Below are positions 1 through 9,744 of a stretch of DNA of 64,000 nt, piece by piece; positions within the stretch are counted from its first letter, which is position 1; every line of letters begins with the position of its first letter. A program made the position numbers and the translations under genes. Source of the DNA: Ignavibacteriales bacterium UBA1304 (GTDB lineage Bacteria > Bacteroidota > Ignavibacteria > Ignavibacteriales > Ignavibacteriaceae); NCBI GenBank assembly GCA_002307295.1, contig DBTY01000042.1, positions 1 to 64,000 of the forward strand, given 5' to 3'. The notes under the pieces were generated by a model. That model was not told the origin of the DNA. It made no database searches and was given only the letters and a program-made list of their open reading frames with translations.

Positions 1-212
1 TACACATAACTTTTTACAGTCTCGACAGTATAGTATATCCGAGTTATGGGACTATAGAAAACTTTACGATGGGAATTGTAAATTTACCGTTAGCCAACAT
101 AAACTCATACTAAAAACATAGTTGCCATTTACGCTAATTAACAAATCTCATACAAATACCCCTCCTTTCCGTCTTTATCTGCGTATATTTAGAAAATTTC
201 AATAACTTTTAG

Positions 213-220
213 TATATTTG
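213..220 (+). promoter_or_regulatory. Candidate Bacteroidota-type promoter -7 box before prfA
   Basis: The sequence TATATTTG matches the TAnnTTTG -7 element used by the primary sigma factor in Bacteroidota. It lies about 26 nt upstream of the preferred prfA ATG. The -33 element is only weakly recognisable as TTTAG near 188-192. The match is to a short AT-rich motif, so chance occurrence is possible. Confidence 0.35.
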
Positions 221-245
221 GGATTATTAACTAATTGTGCAATCA

Positions 246-1325
246 ATGGAACTGATAGACAAACTAAAAAAGATTAAGGATAAATTCGATAAATTAAACG
301 AGCAGCTGTCCGACCCGGCTAATCTTAATAATACCGAAAAACTGATAAGCTTAAGTAAAGAACGGAGCGATTTAATTGAAATTATCAAATCCTACGAAAA
401 GTATAACCAGGTTATAAACAATATCGAAGGCAATAAAGAGATAATTGAATCCAGCGGCGATAAGGAATTGTCTGACCTTGCGGAGCTTGAATTGGACGAA
501 TTAAAAGAGCAGAAGCTCCAGCTTGAAGAAGAAATTAAAATTATCCTATTGCCTAAAGATCCTAACGATACAAAAGATATTATCATGGAAATCCGCGCGG
601 GAACGGGCGGAGACGAAGCGGGTCTTTTTGCAGCCGATCTCTATAGAATGTACTCCCGTTTTTCCGAACTTAAAGGCTGGAAAACAGAGTTGATTGATAT
701 TAGCGATTCCGGACAGGGAGGAATAAAAGAAGTCGTTTTTTCTATGTCTGGCAGCGAAGTTTTTAGCAATCTTAAATTTGAAAGCGGAGTTCACCGCGTA
801 CAGCGCGTTCCAGCTACAGAAGCAAGCGGCAGAGTCCACACTTCTGCGGCTTCAGTAGTTGTTTTGCCGGAAGCCGAAGACGTGCAGGTTGATATTAACC
901 CAAGCGACTTAAAGATTGACGTTTACAGAAGCGGCGGCGCAGGCGGTCAGAACGTAAACAAAGTTGAAACAGCTATCAGAATTACTCACCTTCCAACCGG
1001 ACTTGTTGTGCAGTGCCAAGATGAAAGATCGCAGTTGAAAAACCGTCAGAAGGCTTTAAAAGTTTTACGCGCCCGTCTTTACGATTTAAAACTTAAAGAG
1101 CAGACAAGCGAGATTTCCGCACAACGGAAAACTATGGTAAGAAGCGGCGACCGAAGCGACAAAATCAGGACTTATAATTTTCCGCAGAACAGAGTTACCG
1201 ACCACAGAATTGGTTTAACTCTTTATAACCTTTCCAACATTATGGAAGGAGAAATGTTCGAACTGATTGAACAGCTAAAAATTGCAGACCGCGCTGAAAA
1301 ACTTCAGGCAAGCGGCGAAGTTTAG
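246..1325 (+). CDS. prfA: Peptide chain release factor 1 (RF1)
   Basis: Class I release factor that reads UAA and UAG in the ribosomal A site and triggers hydrolysis of peptidyl-tRNA. The reading frame opens at GTG 237 and contains an ATG at 246. The ATG is preferred because family members begin at MELIDKL-like sequence; this gives 359 residues, close to the usual 360. Counting from the GTG, the codon-recognition tripeptide PAT is at 192-194, which marks RF1 and not RF2 (SPF). The catalytic GGQ is at 236-238 inside SGGAGGQNVNKVETAIRI. The N-terminal coiled coil spans roughly residues 5-100. No prmC methylase gene follows, although that is a frequent neighbour elsewhere. The gene stands alone and ends at a hairpin shared with the convergent surface-protein gene. 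Identity is secure; only the start is open. Confidence 0.97.
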   Translation: MELIDKLKKIKDKFDKLNEQLSDPANLNNTEKLISLSKERSDLIEIIKSYEKYNQVINNIEGNKEIIESSGDKELSDLAELELDELKEQKLQLEEEIKIILLPKDPNDTKDIIMEIRAGTGGDEAGLFAADLYRMYSRFSELKGWKTELIDISDSGQGGIKEVVFSMSGSEVFSNLKFESGVHRVQRVPATEASGRVHTSAASVVVLPEAEDVQVDINPSDLKIDVYRSGGAGGQNVNKVETAIRITHLPTGLVVQCQDERSQLKNRQKALKVLRARLYDLKLKEQTSEISAQRKTMVRSGDRSDKIRTYNFPQNRVTDHRIGLTLYNLSNIMEGEMFELIEQLKIADRAEKLQASGEV

Positions 1326-1336
1326 TGAATTTAAAA

Positions 1337-1368
1337 AGAGCGTCTTTATATTTTATTAAAGGCGCTCT
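1337..1368. terminator. Bidirectional terminator between prfA and the surface-protein gene
   Basis: A 12-bp stem (AGAGCG-T-CTTTA pairing with TAAAG-G-CGCTCT, one T-G wobble) closes an eight-base loop about 11 nt after the prfA stop. Read on the minus strand, the stem is followed by a run of five T, so it should also end transcripts of the convergent gene. On the plus strand the downstream T tract is weak. Confidence 0.7.
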
Positions 1369-1516
1369 CTGCATTATAAATTGTGGAGAAAAATATAACC
1401 AGCCCGAACAGTTGCAAATACCCCGTATTAACAAAGCATTCGCATTCCGAATTTAATTTAAATAATCAGATCATTATCCGCCGTGTTTTAAATCACAATT
1501 ATATTTACCATAAAAA

Positions 1517-2942
1517 TTATTTAGCCAATATCATTTTCCGGCTCAACGAAAAACTTCCCGCATCAAGCTTATAAAGATATACTCCGCTTGCTAATTTGCC
1601 TGCATTAAATGTAACCGAATGCGCTCCCGCTTCCATATAAGCATTTACAAGAGTCGCAACTTCCTGTCCCAGCATATTATAAATTTTCAAACTAACCTTA
1701 GAACTTTTGGGCATCTGATAACTTATAGTTGTAGACGGATTAAATGGATTGGGATAATTCTGTTCGAGTTTATAAGAGTAAACGCTATTTGTTCTTTTAT
1801 CATTTACGCCCGCTATCAGAGTATCGAAAACAAGTTTATAATAACCTCCGCTTGGAAATAACTCATATTCAGGAATTATCCCTTTATCCTTTGTTTTTAT
1901 TTTAAATAATAAAGAGTCGCCTTCCTTAAAAAAAATAGAATCTAATTTTATCTTTGCAGTAAAATTTGAGGTCCTAAAAGCTCTTGATGCCACGACAGGA
2001 GAATTAGCTTTAATCGAATTGTCTTTTACATAATAGCTATAAACTAATACCGAATCAGTAAAACAAACTCCCTCGCCCCGCGATAGGTAATCATATCCGT
2101 AATTAAAGGCCGTTTTGGGGTGCTTAATCTGAAACGATATTAACATAGTGTCATTTATTATAGAAAAAGTTGGAGTAGTAATTGATGTAGTATCGCTATC
2201 CCTATAATATTTAACGCCGGTTGTATCGTTAATTATGGCTTGGATTAGATATGTATCGTCGGACATTTCTGCGGCATTCATAAGTTCCATATTATATTGT
2301 TCCCCGTAGCCCAGGTTTTCAAAATAGTATTCATCAGATTCATTATAATCCATATCATTAGGATTTTTAGCTGTTGTGCCCATATAGTTAAATATTTGAC
2401 CGCATATCGTTCGACTTCCTCCAACTATTTTTCCGTATCCAAATGCAGCTCCGTATTCTAAACTAAAATCCATCATAACCACATCGTAGTTAGCGCTGCT
2501 ACGCCTATACAATTTTTTTTTCGTTTTCATCATACCTTAGTAAAAAATCGCTCCATTGAGCAAGGCTATAATAATTTTTCCCGTCAATAACGGTAACGCT
2601 AATTACAGAGTCCATATATGTTTCATAATAACCGCCATAACCAATAAATTCGGTATCCCTATATCGATGATAAAACTGCCATTTGTTTCCTATCGCAAGA
2701 GGGAAATAATTAGGATGGTCGTTAACTAAACTATCAGAAGTATTTTTATACAATCTGTTTTGCTTATTAATAATTGAAGGCGAAATAATTTGAGCTTTTG
2801 TTTTGGCTGCTAAGGCGGCATTATTATCCGGGACAATCACAAACCTTCCATATTGTTGTCGTTGCGGAAATGCGCAACAAGAAAAAATAATAACAAACAA
2901 AAGCAGGACATTGAATTTTATATTTCTCATAATAACTCCCAT
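1517..2942 (-). pseudogene. T9SS-sorted surface protein, interrupted by a frameshift
   Basis: Two overlapping frames (2942-2505 and 2533-1517) together make one secreted protein. The first supplies a signal peptide (hydrophobic VLLLFVIIFSCCAFPQ) and a YFPLAIGNKWQFYHRY segment typical of Ignavibacteria surface proteins, and ends in YDENEKKIV-stop. The second resumes with KKLYRRSS and ends in a type A T9SS sorting domain (NYPNPFNPSTTISYQM, about 80 residues, ending SRKMILAK). Removing one base from the nine-A run at 2513-2521 joins them into about 474 residues. The likely start is the ATG at 2930, which has GGGAG just upstream, not the ATG at 2942. The break could be a decayed gene, a sequencing error in a homopolymer, or a transcriptional slippage site. 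Function beyond surface display is unknown. Confidence 0.8.
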
Positions 2943-3246
2943 ATTATATTAGAAAAATCATCACAAGCGCTTTATGACAGCTAATACTATAGCCGCCCTG
3001 CGCTAATTTGCTCTTTAGCATAATTCGTTTATTCAGCAAAGTTATTAAATGGAATTATATACCGAAAAGTTTCTCAATGTTTTTTTCCCACAACAATTCT
3101 CCCGCTGAATATCTGCATGCGCAATTTTTATATAATTATATTTAACAAAATATCCGTCAATTAGCAAACGACTTATTTAAAACAAAGCAGGGTTATATGC
3201 CAGTTGTGACGCATAACCCTGCTTAATAATTCTATCTTTCAGTTTC
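2943..3246. other. Intergenic stretch between aconitase and the frameshifted gene
   Basis: This 304-bp gap lies between two minus-strand genes. Its right end holds the aconitase terminator (3185-3224). The left end should hold the promoter of the downstream surface-protein gene, but I could not find a convincing TAnnTTTG or sigma-54 box. No conserved coding frame or RNA gene is visible. Confidence 0.5.
3185..3224 (-). terminator. Terminator of the aconitase gene
   Basis: A perfect 12-bp stem, AAGCAGGGTTAT against ATAACCCTGCTT, encloses a 16-base loop. On the minus strand it is followed by TTTGTTTTAAAT. It sits about 23 nt after the aconitase stop, which fits a rho-independent terminator. Confidence 0.85.
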
Positions 3247-5505
3247 TTACAAACCTTTTGCAATAAGGTTTAGCGCGCTTCCGGCCCTGAACCACTCAAT
3301 TTGTCTTTGGTTAAAAGTATGGTTTAACATAATTTCTTCTTTTGTTCCGTCTGAATGTTGGATGCGTAACGCAAGCTGTTTACCAGGAGCGAACTCTTTT
3401 AATCCATAAATGCCTGATATGTCGTCTTCGCGTATTTTATCATAATCGGAAGGGTTTGCAAAAGTAAGCGGAAGCATTCCCTGCTTCTTTAAATTGGTTT
3501 CGTGTATACGCGCAAAGCTTTTTACAATTATTGCCTTGCCGCCAAGATGCCTTGGTTCCAAAGCTGCATGTTCGCGGCTTGAACCTTCGCCGTAGTTTTC
3601 GTCTCCAATTACTATCCAGCTTTTACCCGCTAATTTATAATCGCGCGCAACTTCCGGAATTGATTTATACTCGTGTGTAAGAATATTTTTTGTTTTTCCG
3701 GCGTCGCCAGTATACGCGTTAACTGCGCCAAGAAATAGATTGTTGGAAATATTATCAAGATGCCCGCGGAATCTTAACCACGGTCCCGCCATTGAAATAT
3801 GGTCGGTAGTACATTTGCCTTTTGCTTTTAGCAGCACAAACAGTCCGTCCATATCGGCGCCGTCCCATGCTGCAAAAGGCTCAAGCAGCTGCAAACGCGA
3901 ACTGACCGGACTTACAATAACTTCAACAGTAGAGCCGTCGGCAGGCGGTTCAACTAATCCGCCCCTGCCTTTATCAAATCCATTTAACGGAAGTTCCCTG
4001 CCGCCTGGTTCATCTAGAAATATTTTTTCGCCAGTTTCAGTTACCAGCGAGTCAGTAATTGGGTTAAATGATAAACTACCCGCCAGCGCTAAAGCGGTAG
4101 TAATTTCAGGACTTGCAACAAAGGCTAATGTGCCTGCATTACCGTCGTTCCTTTTAGCAAAGTTGCGGTTGAATGAAGTTACAATTGTGTTTTTCTCTTT
4201 TGCGTCAGCATCTACGCGGTTCCACATTCCTATGCAGGGACCGCAGGCGTTAGCCAAAACAACTCCGCCAATTTCCTCAAGCGTTTTTAATTGTCCATCT
4301 CTTTCAATAGTTGCCCGCACCTGTTCCGATCCGGGAGTAACCGTAAATTTTGATTTAGCTTTTAAGCCTTTAGCCAAAGCCTGACGCGCAATACTTGCAG
4401 AGCGGTCAATATCTTCATAGCTTGAATTTGTGCAGCTGCCAATTAAAGCTACGCTTATTTTATCAGGATAATTATTTTCTTTTACCGCGTCTTTCATTTT
4501 TGATATAGGCCATGCCAAATCAGGCGTAAATGGACCGTTTATATAAGGCTCCAATTCATCAAGATTTATTTCAATTATCTGGTCGTAATATTTTTCCGGA
4601 GTTTGTAAAACCTCTTCGTCTGCGGTTAAAAGGGGAGCGATGTTTGCAGCTAATTCTGCTACGTCCTCTCTTCCTGTGGACTTAAGATACGCGACCATTT
4701 TTTCGTCAAAAGGGAAGACCGATGTAGTGGCTCCTATTTCTGCGCCCATGTTGCATATTGTCCCTTTGCCTGTGCACGAAATATTTTTTGTTCCTTCGCC
4801 AAAGTATTCAACTATTGCGCCTGTTCCGCCGCGCACTGTAAGCAAACCAGCAAGCTTAAGAATAACGTCTTTGGGCGAAGCCCATCCTGATAATTTTCCC
4901 GTAAGTTTAACGCCAATAATTTTCGGCCATTTAAGTTCCCAAGCCATACCTGCCATAACGTCGACAGCGTCAGCGCCGCCTACGCCTATTGCAATCATAC
5001 CTAATCCGCCTGCGTTAGGCGTATGCGAATCAGTGCCAATCATTAAGCCGCCGGGAAATGCGTAATTTTCTAAAACAACCTGATGTATAATTCCCGCGCC
5101 GGGCTGCCAAAAACCAATACCATATTTATTTGAAACGCTTTCTAAAAAATCGTAGACTTCTTTATTTCCTTCTTTGGCGTTTTCCAAATCTACAGCCGCT
5201 CCAATCTGCGCCTGGATTAAGTGGTCGCAATGCACAGTGGCTGGAACTGCGGTAGAAGTCCTTCCGGCAGACATAAACTGAAGCAGCGCCATTTGCGCAG
5301 TAGCGTCCTGCATTGCCACCCGGTCAGGAGCAAGGTCGGCGTAATCTACTCCGCGTTTTAATTCATCCAAAGCTGGATCCCAAAGATGCGAATAAAGAAT
5401 TTTCTCAACATAAGTAAGCGGATGGTTTAACGTTTTCCGCGCATTATCAATCTTAGCGCTCAAACTTGCATAAGCCTTTTCTATCATGCTAATATTTGCA
5501 GTCAT
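3247..5505 (-). CDS. acn: Aconitate hydratase, mitochondrial/Bacteroidota type
   Basis: Citric-acid-cycle enzyme that interconverts citrate and isocitrate through cis-aconitate using a [4Fe-4S] cluster. The protein has 752 residues, the usual size for the mitochondrial-type family and shorter than AcnA (about 890). Cluster ligands are Cys358 (GSCTNSSYED), Cys421 and Cys424 (ACGPCIGMWNR), the same numbering as in mitochondrial aconitase. The substrate loop VHCDHLIQAQ is near 91-100. The C-terminal swivelling domain has NYGEGSSREHAALEPRHLGG, carrying the active-site SSR and downstream Arg. The start is well supported: GAGGAG lies 6 nt upstream of the ATG. The gene is monocistronic between two terminators and has no visible link to its surface-protein neighbours. 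Confidence 0.97.
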   Translation of the reverse strand: MTANISMIEKAYASLSAKIDNARKTLNHPLTYVEKILYSHLWDPALDELKRGVDYADLAPDRVAMQDATAQMALLQFMSAGRTSTAVPATVHCDHLIQAQIGAAVDLENAKEGNKEVYDFLESVSNKYGIGFWQPGAGIIHQVVLENYAFPGGLMIGTDSHTPNAGGLGMIAIGVGGADAVDVMAGMAWELKWPKIIGVKLTGKLSGWASPKDVILKLAGLLTVRGGTGAIVEYFGEGTKNISCTGKGTICNMGAEIGATTSVFPFDEKMVAYLKSTGREDVAELAANIAPLLTADEEVLQTPEKYYDQIIEINLDELEPYINGPFTPDLAWPISKMKDAVKENNYPDKISVALIGSCTNSSYEDIDRSASIARQALAKGLKAKSKFTVTPGSEQVRATIERDGQLKTLEEIGGVVLANACGPCIGMWNRVDADAKEKNTIVTSFNRNFAKRNDGNAGTLAFVASPEITTALALAGSLSFNPITDSLVTETGEKIFLDEPGGRELPLNGFDKGRGGLVEPPADGSTVEVIVSPVSSRLQLLEPFAAWDGADMDGLFVLLKAKGKCTTDHISMAGPWLRFRGHLDNISNNLFLGAVNAYTGDAGKTKNILTHEYKSIPEVARDYKLAGKSWIVIGDENYGEGSSREHAALEPRHLGGKAIIVKSFARIHETNLKKQGMLPLTFANPSDYDKIREDDISGIYGLKEFAPGKQLALRIQHSDGTKEEIMLNHTFNQRQIEWFRAGSALNLIAKGL

Positions 5506-5571
5506 AGTCTACTCCTCTTTGGTTATTTTTTATAGAGCAAGATAAATAATTTTGCGATACCATAAAAACAC

Positions 5572-5605
5572 AAAAAACCCTCCCGAATAATCGGGAGGGT
5601 TTTTT
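5572..5605 (-). terminator. Strong terminator of the beta-helix surface-protein gene
   Basis: A GC-rich stem CCCTCCCGA/TCGGGAGGG with an ATAA loop is flanked by six A and six T, so the stem extends to about 15 bp and works in either direction. It lies 33 nt after the stop at 5638 and insulates that gene from aconitase downstream. Confidence 0.93.
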
Positions 5606-5637
5606 GCTTGAGGTTTGCGATATGTGCCGTATCGCAA

Positions 5638-8600
5638 TTACTTGAGCAAGTTCATCTTTTTGGTTACGTTAAATTTACCAGCGTTAATCTGATAGAAATA
5701 AACTCCGCTTGCAAGTTTTGCAGCGTTGAAGTTAACCTGATGATATCCTGCTTTCATTTCTGCGTTTACAACTTCTGATACTAATTGACCGATTACGTTA
5801 AAGACTGTAATTTTAACTTTAGAGTCTTGTGGTAATGCAAAGTTAATAGTAGTAGAAGGATTAAAAGGATTAGGATAGTTCTGCGAAATAGAGAACTCTG
5901 TAGGAATAACGTTAGCTAATCCCTGAACTTTAGAAACAAGGCTGATGCCGTTTGCTGAGTATGAGCCAGCTCCCTGCAAGTAAGATACTCCAGATAATTC
6001 TGTTTCGCTTCCTGAAGTTGCATTCCATACTTTAATTGTATAAGCTTCGCCTTCTTTCATTCCGAAACCGCTCTTAGATGCGCTTTCACGACCCCATACT
6101 ACAACTGCGGCATTTCCGCTTGTGTAAACAGAGCTTCCAACTAATTTGCCTTCGGAATTGAATACGCCTATTTCGTCATTTGCTGATACTTTTCCTTTAA
6201 TAGCTGTTTCAAGAATACCAATTGTTGAGCTATTATCTGAATTTGTTTTTACGATGTAATGTACAGTTTCTTTAGAGCTTGTAGCTGTAGCTACGCTCTT
6301 TGAAGCTGAAGTGTTTGCCGGATAAGTTAATACGTCGCCGCTTGACAATTTGATCTGATATCCTTTACCAGGAACCATGTCGCCAATTTCGTTAATTGAA
6401 TATGCCGGCCAGTAAACTTTTCCTGCATCGTCTTTTACTATTACAAGATATTTAGAGATTGAACTTAAAGCATTTGCAATGCTCAATGAAGAATCTCTTA
6501 GATAAGCTACCCAGTTCCATCCTGCTGAAAGAGTAATAGGAGTTGTTTGAGGTTCAATCTTATTGCCATATATCTTTAAGGTATCATCGTTGCCAACGCC
6601 GCCCTGAAGTTTTAGATAATAAGCCTGTGTAGCAACCCAGCCATTGCCAGCAGGAGGATCAATTCCATTGATGTTTAATGCCGGCCAGTAAGCTCCGCCG
6701 TTTCCGTCTTTAGCTAATACTAAAGTAGAATCAGCTGAAGCGCCTCTTAAACTATCTGTTACGCTTACAATTGTAGGAGTATTTGGAACTACATAACTTG
6801 ATACCAAGAACCATTTTCCTGCTGATCCAGCCGCTGTAAGTCCTGAAAGAACAAATACTACTGAATCTGCATTTGATGATACTGATACAGAGCCAGTTCT
6901 AAAAAATACTGAGTCAAATACTGCAGTTGCATTTTTTGTATAAGTAAAGAATGTGCTTGTGTCTGAAGCTAAACTGCCATTTGGACGAATTCTAATTGTG
7001 CTATCTGAAGTGCCCCATGACTGTTTCCATACTTTTAAGTATACAGGATCGCCATCAGCAGGACCTTCTTTTGTAGAAGTAGTAGGATCGTCGCCCCATA
7101 CTGTTAATGCTCTGTATTGGTTTACACCAGTAACAGTTACAATACCTCTTACATAACCGCAATTCTTTAATTTGTTATTGCTGTCATTATAAAATGCGCC
7201 AATGTAAACATCTGCATTCTCTCCGTTCGCAGCTGATTTATCAGGTAAGAACTGGATCGTATCAATTGCGATGTTCATTGAAGAACCTGTTCTTGTAAAT
7301 GTCCATGGAGGAGTTGGAACTGTGTTTACGCCTGTAACAACTGCTGAATCTGCTGCTGAACCTGAAGTAAAGTTTACTATTTTGAATTTACCTACCGCGC
7401 CTGTTGGCGAGCTTGGTATTGTAACGCTGTAACTTCCTGTTGTAGCGTCTACTGCAGAAGCTAACAATGTTGAGTCAGATGTAGTAAATACGCCGCCTTT
7501 TGCATAAGCGATCGAGACTTTTGTTACTGTAGAAGGAGCGACCCATCTTACTATATATGGTTGATTTGAAGTAACAGTATCGCCTGTAAGCGGTTTATTG
7601 ATTGTTATTGCGCTTGCTATTACTTTATAAGTATTAGCAGAAGCTATAACTGTAGTACTATCAGCCGCATAATCTTTAAGATCAAGAATAGTTGCGTTGT
7701 TTGCAACAGTAGGTTGGAATGTATATGATCCTGTGTTTGCTACTACGCTGCGATATGACTCTGCTGCGCCTACTCTGTTTACAAGTATTACATAAGGAAT
7801 GTTGCCAGCGCTTGTCCATTTTACTGTTAAATCCTGATTCTGAATTACGCTCTGACCAGCTACTGGGTATGTCAGCGATATGCTTTTTGAAGGATTAAGA
7901 TCTGAGCTTGCGCCTATTGTATATAAGCCTGCGATTCTCCAGTTAATATAGTTTACTGAATTAGGAGTTGTAACTGATACTAGATTTAGTATGCCCGATG
8001 TTTGTCCCCACCAGTTTGTTGTGAAATCTGCAATTGGGCTAACCTTTGTAGCAGCGCTTCTTACCTGTATATTTGCAGGAGTAGAGGTTTTACTGTTGCT
8101 GAATATGTTTGAATTCAAGAACGATACTGTTGGCATAACTGTATCAGCTGTGCCTGTAACGCTTGGAGCAAGACTATCTGCTGTTTGTTTGTAGGTAATA
8201 ATATCAAATCCTACGTTTCCGTTTGCAGTATCAGTAACATTTTGTACTGTTGTAGTTCCATTTCCAGCGGCTATTATGCCTCTTGAAGTATTGTTTGATA
8301 TATCAGATTTATTAATAGTTAGGATACCGCCTGAATTTACGATACCATGATAAGCGTTTGAATCTATTTTTGAATTTGTAACGCTAACTGTGCCTAAAGT
8401 ATTAAATATACCGGATTTATTATTTCCTGTTATGCTTGAATTTGTGATTACTGTATTTGTTGCAGTAGATGAGTTAAATATACCAGTTTTTGTACCAGTA
8501 ATCGTCGTCCAATCAATTGTAACGTTAGGAGTATTAACCTCAATACCATTTCCTGATATACTGCTTAAAGTAGAATTACGAATAATCGTTTTTCCCGCAT

Positions 8601-9186
8601 TAACCACTATACCTTTTCCAGTGATATTTGATAATGTAATTGCATTTAATTCAACTGTGCCGGTTCCGCTATTTGAAACAGTTACGCCATTTATTGAATT
8701 ACTGATTGACAGACCTGTAACGCTAAGAGAGCCGCTAATTGCTAAGCCGTTGCTAGCATTTTTAACCGTAACTCCTTGCAGATTACTTCCGGTGGTGCTT
8801 GTCATTATAATACCTTGCCACCAGTTATTATCTCCTGCGGCTACTGGAGGATTAACTCCAGATCCCTGGAAGATAACTGGATTCGAAGGGGTGCCATTGA
8901 TGATCAACTTTCCGCCGTTTTTAACTTCGAGTTTAAGATCGCCGAGGTTGTCATTATTTACGTCTGCGTAATTTATGCCAATAACTACGCCTGCGTCAAT
9001 CGTCAACGTACCGCCAGCATCAACAACTACATTCGTACTAAATGTTTGGTTCGAATGCCATGTCTCAGCCGTTGTAATAACATAGTCAGACTGGGCTTTC
9101 AAACTCGAGATGAAAAAGACAGAAAACAGAAGCATGAAATAAACTCCAAGCTTCCTTTTCTTTGTGATGAATATTATATCTTTCAT
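5638..9186 (-). CDS. Large T9SS-sorted surface protein with beta-helix N-terminal region
   Basis: A 1182-residue secreted protein of unknown ligand. Residues 1-32 form a signal peptide with a long basic N-region (KKRKLG) ending near SLKAQS. Residues about 35-400 are Ser/Thr/Asn-rich repeats with the spacing of a right-handed parallel beta-helix. Two Ig-like segments follow (around ISLTYPVAGQSVIQNQ and ITINKPLTGDTVTSNQ), like those of Ser/Thr-rich wall-anchor families. Next come two copies of a GWNWVAYLRDSS / VYWPAYSINEIGDMVPGKGY type module, the first degenerate. The last ~85 residues are a type A sorting domain (NYPNPFNPSTTINFAL, ending KKMNLLK). AAAGGAGAG lies just before the ATG. Export by T9SS and display on the outer surface are inferred from the sorting domain; adhesion or substrate binding is only a guess. 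Confidence 0.88.
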   Translation of the reverse strand: MKDIIFITKKRKLGVYFMLLFSVFFISSLKAQSDYVITTAETWHSNQTFSTNVVVDAGGTLTIDAGVVIGINYADVNNDNLGDLKLEVKNGGKLIINGTPSNPVIFQGSGVNPPVAAGDNNWWQGIIMTSTTGSNLQGVTVKNASNGLAISGSLSVTGLSISNSINGVTVSNSGTGTVELNAITLSNITGKGIVVNAGKTIIRNSTLSSISGNGIEVNTPNVTIDWTTITGTKTGIFNSSTATNTVITNSSITGNNKSGIFNTLGTVSVTNSKIDSNAYHGIVNSGGILTINKSDISNNTSRGIIAAGNGTTTVQNVTDTANGNVGFDIITYKQTADSLAPSVTGTADTVMPTVSFLNSNIFSNSKTSTPANIQVRSAATKVSPIADFTTNWWGQTSGILNLVSVTTPNSVNYINWRIAGLYTIGASSDLNPSKSISLTYPVAGQSVIQNQDLTVKWTSAGNIPYVILVNRVGAAESYRSVVANTGSYTFQPTVANNATILDLKDYAADSTTVIASANTYKVIASAITINKPLTGDTVTSNQPYIVRWVAPSTVTKVSIAYAKGGVFTTSDSTLLASAVDATTGSYSVTIPSSPTGAVGKFKIVNFTSGSAADSAVVTGVNTVPTPPWTFTRTGSSMNIAIDTIQFLPDKSAANGENADVYIGAFYNDSNNKLKNCGYVRGIVTVTGVNQYRALTVWGDDPTTSTKEGPADGDPVYLKVWKQSWGTSDSTIRIRPNGSLASDTSTFFTYTKNATAVFDSVFFRTGSVSVSSNADSVVFVLSGLTAAGSAGKWFLVSSYVVPNTPTIVSVTDSLRGASADSTLVLAKDGNGGAYWPALNINGIDPPAGNGWVATQAYYLKLQGGVGNDDTLKIYGNKIEPQTTPITLSAGWNWVAYLRDSSLSIANALSSISKYLVIVKDDAGKVYWPAYSINEIGDMVPGKGYQIKLSSGDVLTYPANTSASKSVATATSSKETVHYIVKTNSDNSSTIGILETAIKGKVSANDEIGVFNSEGKLVGSSVYTSGNAAVVVWGRESASKSGFGMKEGEAYTIKVWNATSGSETELSGVSYLQGAGSYSANGISLVSKVQGLANVIPTEFSISQNYPNPFNPSTTINFALPQDSKVKITVFNVIGQLVSEVVNAEMKAGYHQVNFNAAKLASGVYFYQINAGKFNVTKKMNLLK

Positions 9187-9744
9187 ATACTCTCCTTTGA
9201 GTTTATTAATAAATATGTGAACTGTTTATATTACGTCTATTATTTTATTTAACAGTTATCATATTATCGTATCCTACTTACATTTGTTTAGACATTTTCA
9301 TTTAAATAATTTTTATAAGTTTTGTCTGCGTTTGTTTAACGCTTACGAACCCCTGTAAAAATGTTATATGCCCCTTAAGCTTTGTTTATAGGCTTATTAT
9401 GAGATCATGTTATAACTTTACTAATTTTTATGAATATGGCTTCGCTAATTTCACGCATGGCATTTAATACATCGCGCATATAAATTTTTCAAATAAATAT
9501 TCGACTATGTTTTTTATATTTTACATATAACAACAAATATTATTTGTGCAAATTTTAATATGATATCATTTATATATGCGCGTTATTATGCGGCAGTTTA
9601 ATAGCGGGCAGTTTATGATTTGATTAGTATGACAAACGGATTATGAGCCTGCGTTTATCGTATCTCTGCGGATATAGTTGAAGTAAAAAAAAAGGAGCTC
9701 GTTTTACCGCGCTCCTTTTAAGAAAACATAATATTTATTTATAA
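9187..9744. other. Long AT-rich intergenic region
   Basis: This 558-bp gap separates flgE from the beta-helix surface gene; both are on the minus strand. It contains the flgE terminator (9690-9719) and a 15-bp palindrome, ACAAATATTATTTGT, at 9533-9547. It should also hold the promoter of the surface gene, of which only the ribosome-binding site AAAGGAGAG at about 9190-9198 is clear. No coding frame was credible here. Confidence 0.5.
9690..9719 (-). terminator. Terminator at the end of the flagellar operon, after flgE
   Basis: The stem AAAAGGAGC/GCTCCTTTT with a 12-base loop lies 26 nt after the flgE stop. On the minus strand it runs into an uninterrupted T tract (the A run at 9684-9693), the classic rho-independent form. 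Confidence 0.88.

Noticed and set aside
1..236. Possible RNA gene upstream of prfA
   Set aside because: No cloverleaf, conserved stem or riboswitch core could be traced; it looks like an ordinary promoter region.
3740..5065. Two long plus-strand frames opposite aconitase
   Set aside because: They are antisense shadows of a strongly conserved gene, are Pro/Ser-rich and lack any recognisable domain.
8390..9252. Plus-strand frames opposite the beta-helix surface protein
   Set aside because: Val/Ile/Pro-rich translation is the mirror of Asn/Thr/Ser repeats in the real gene; no independent evidence of coding.
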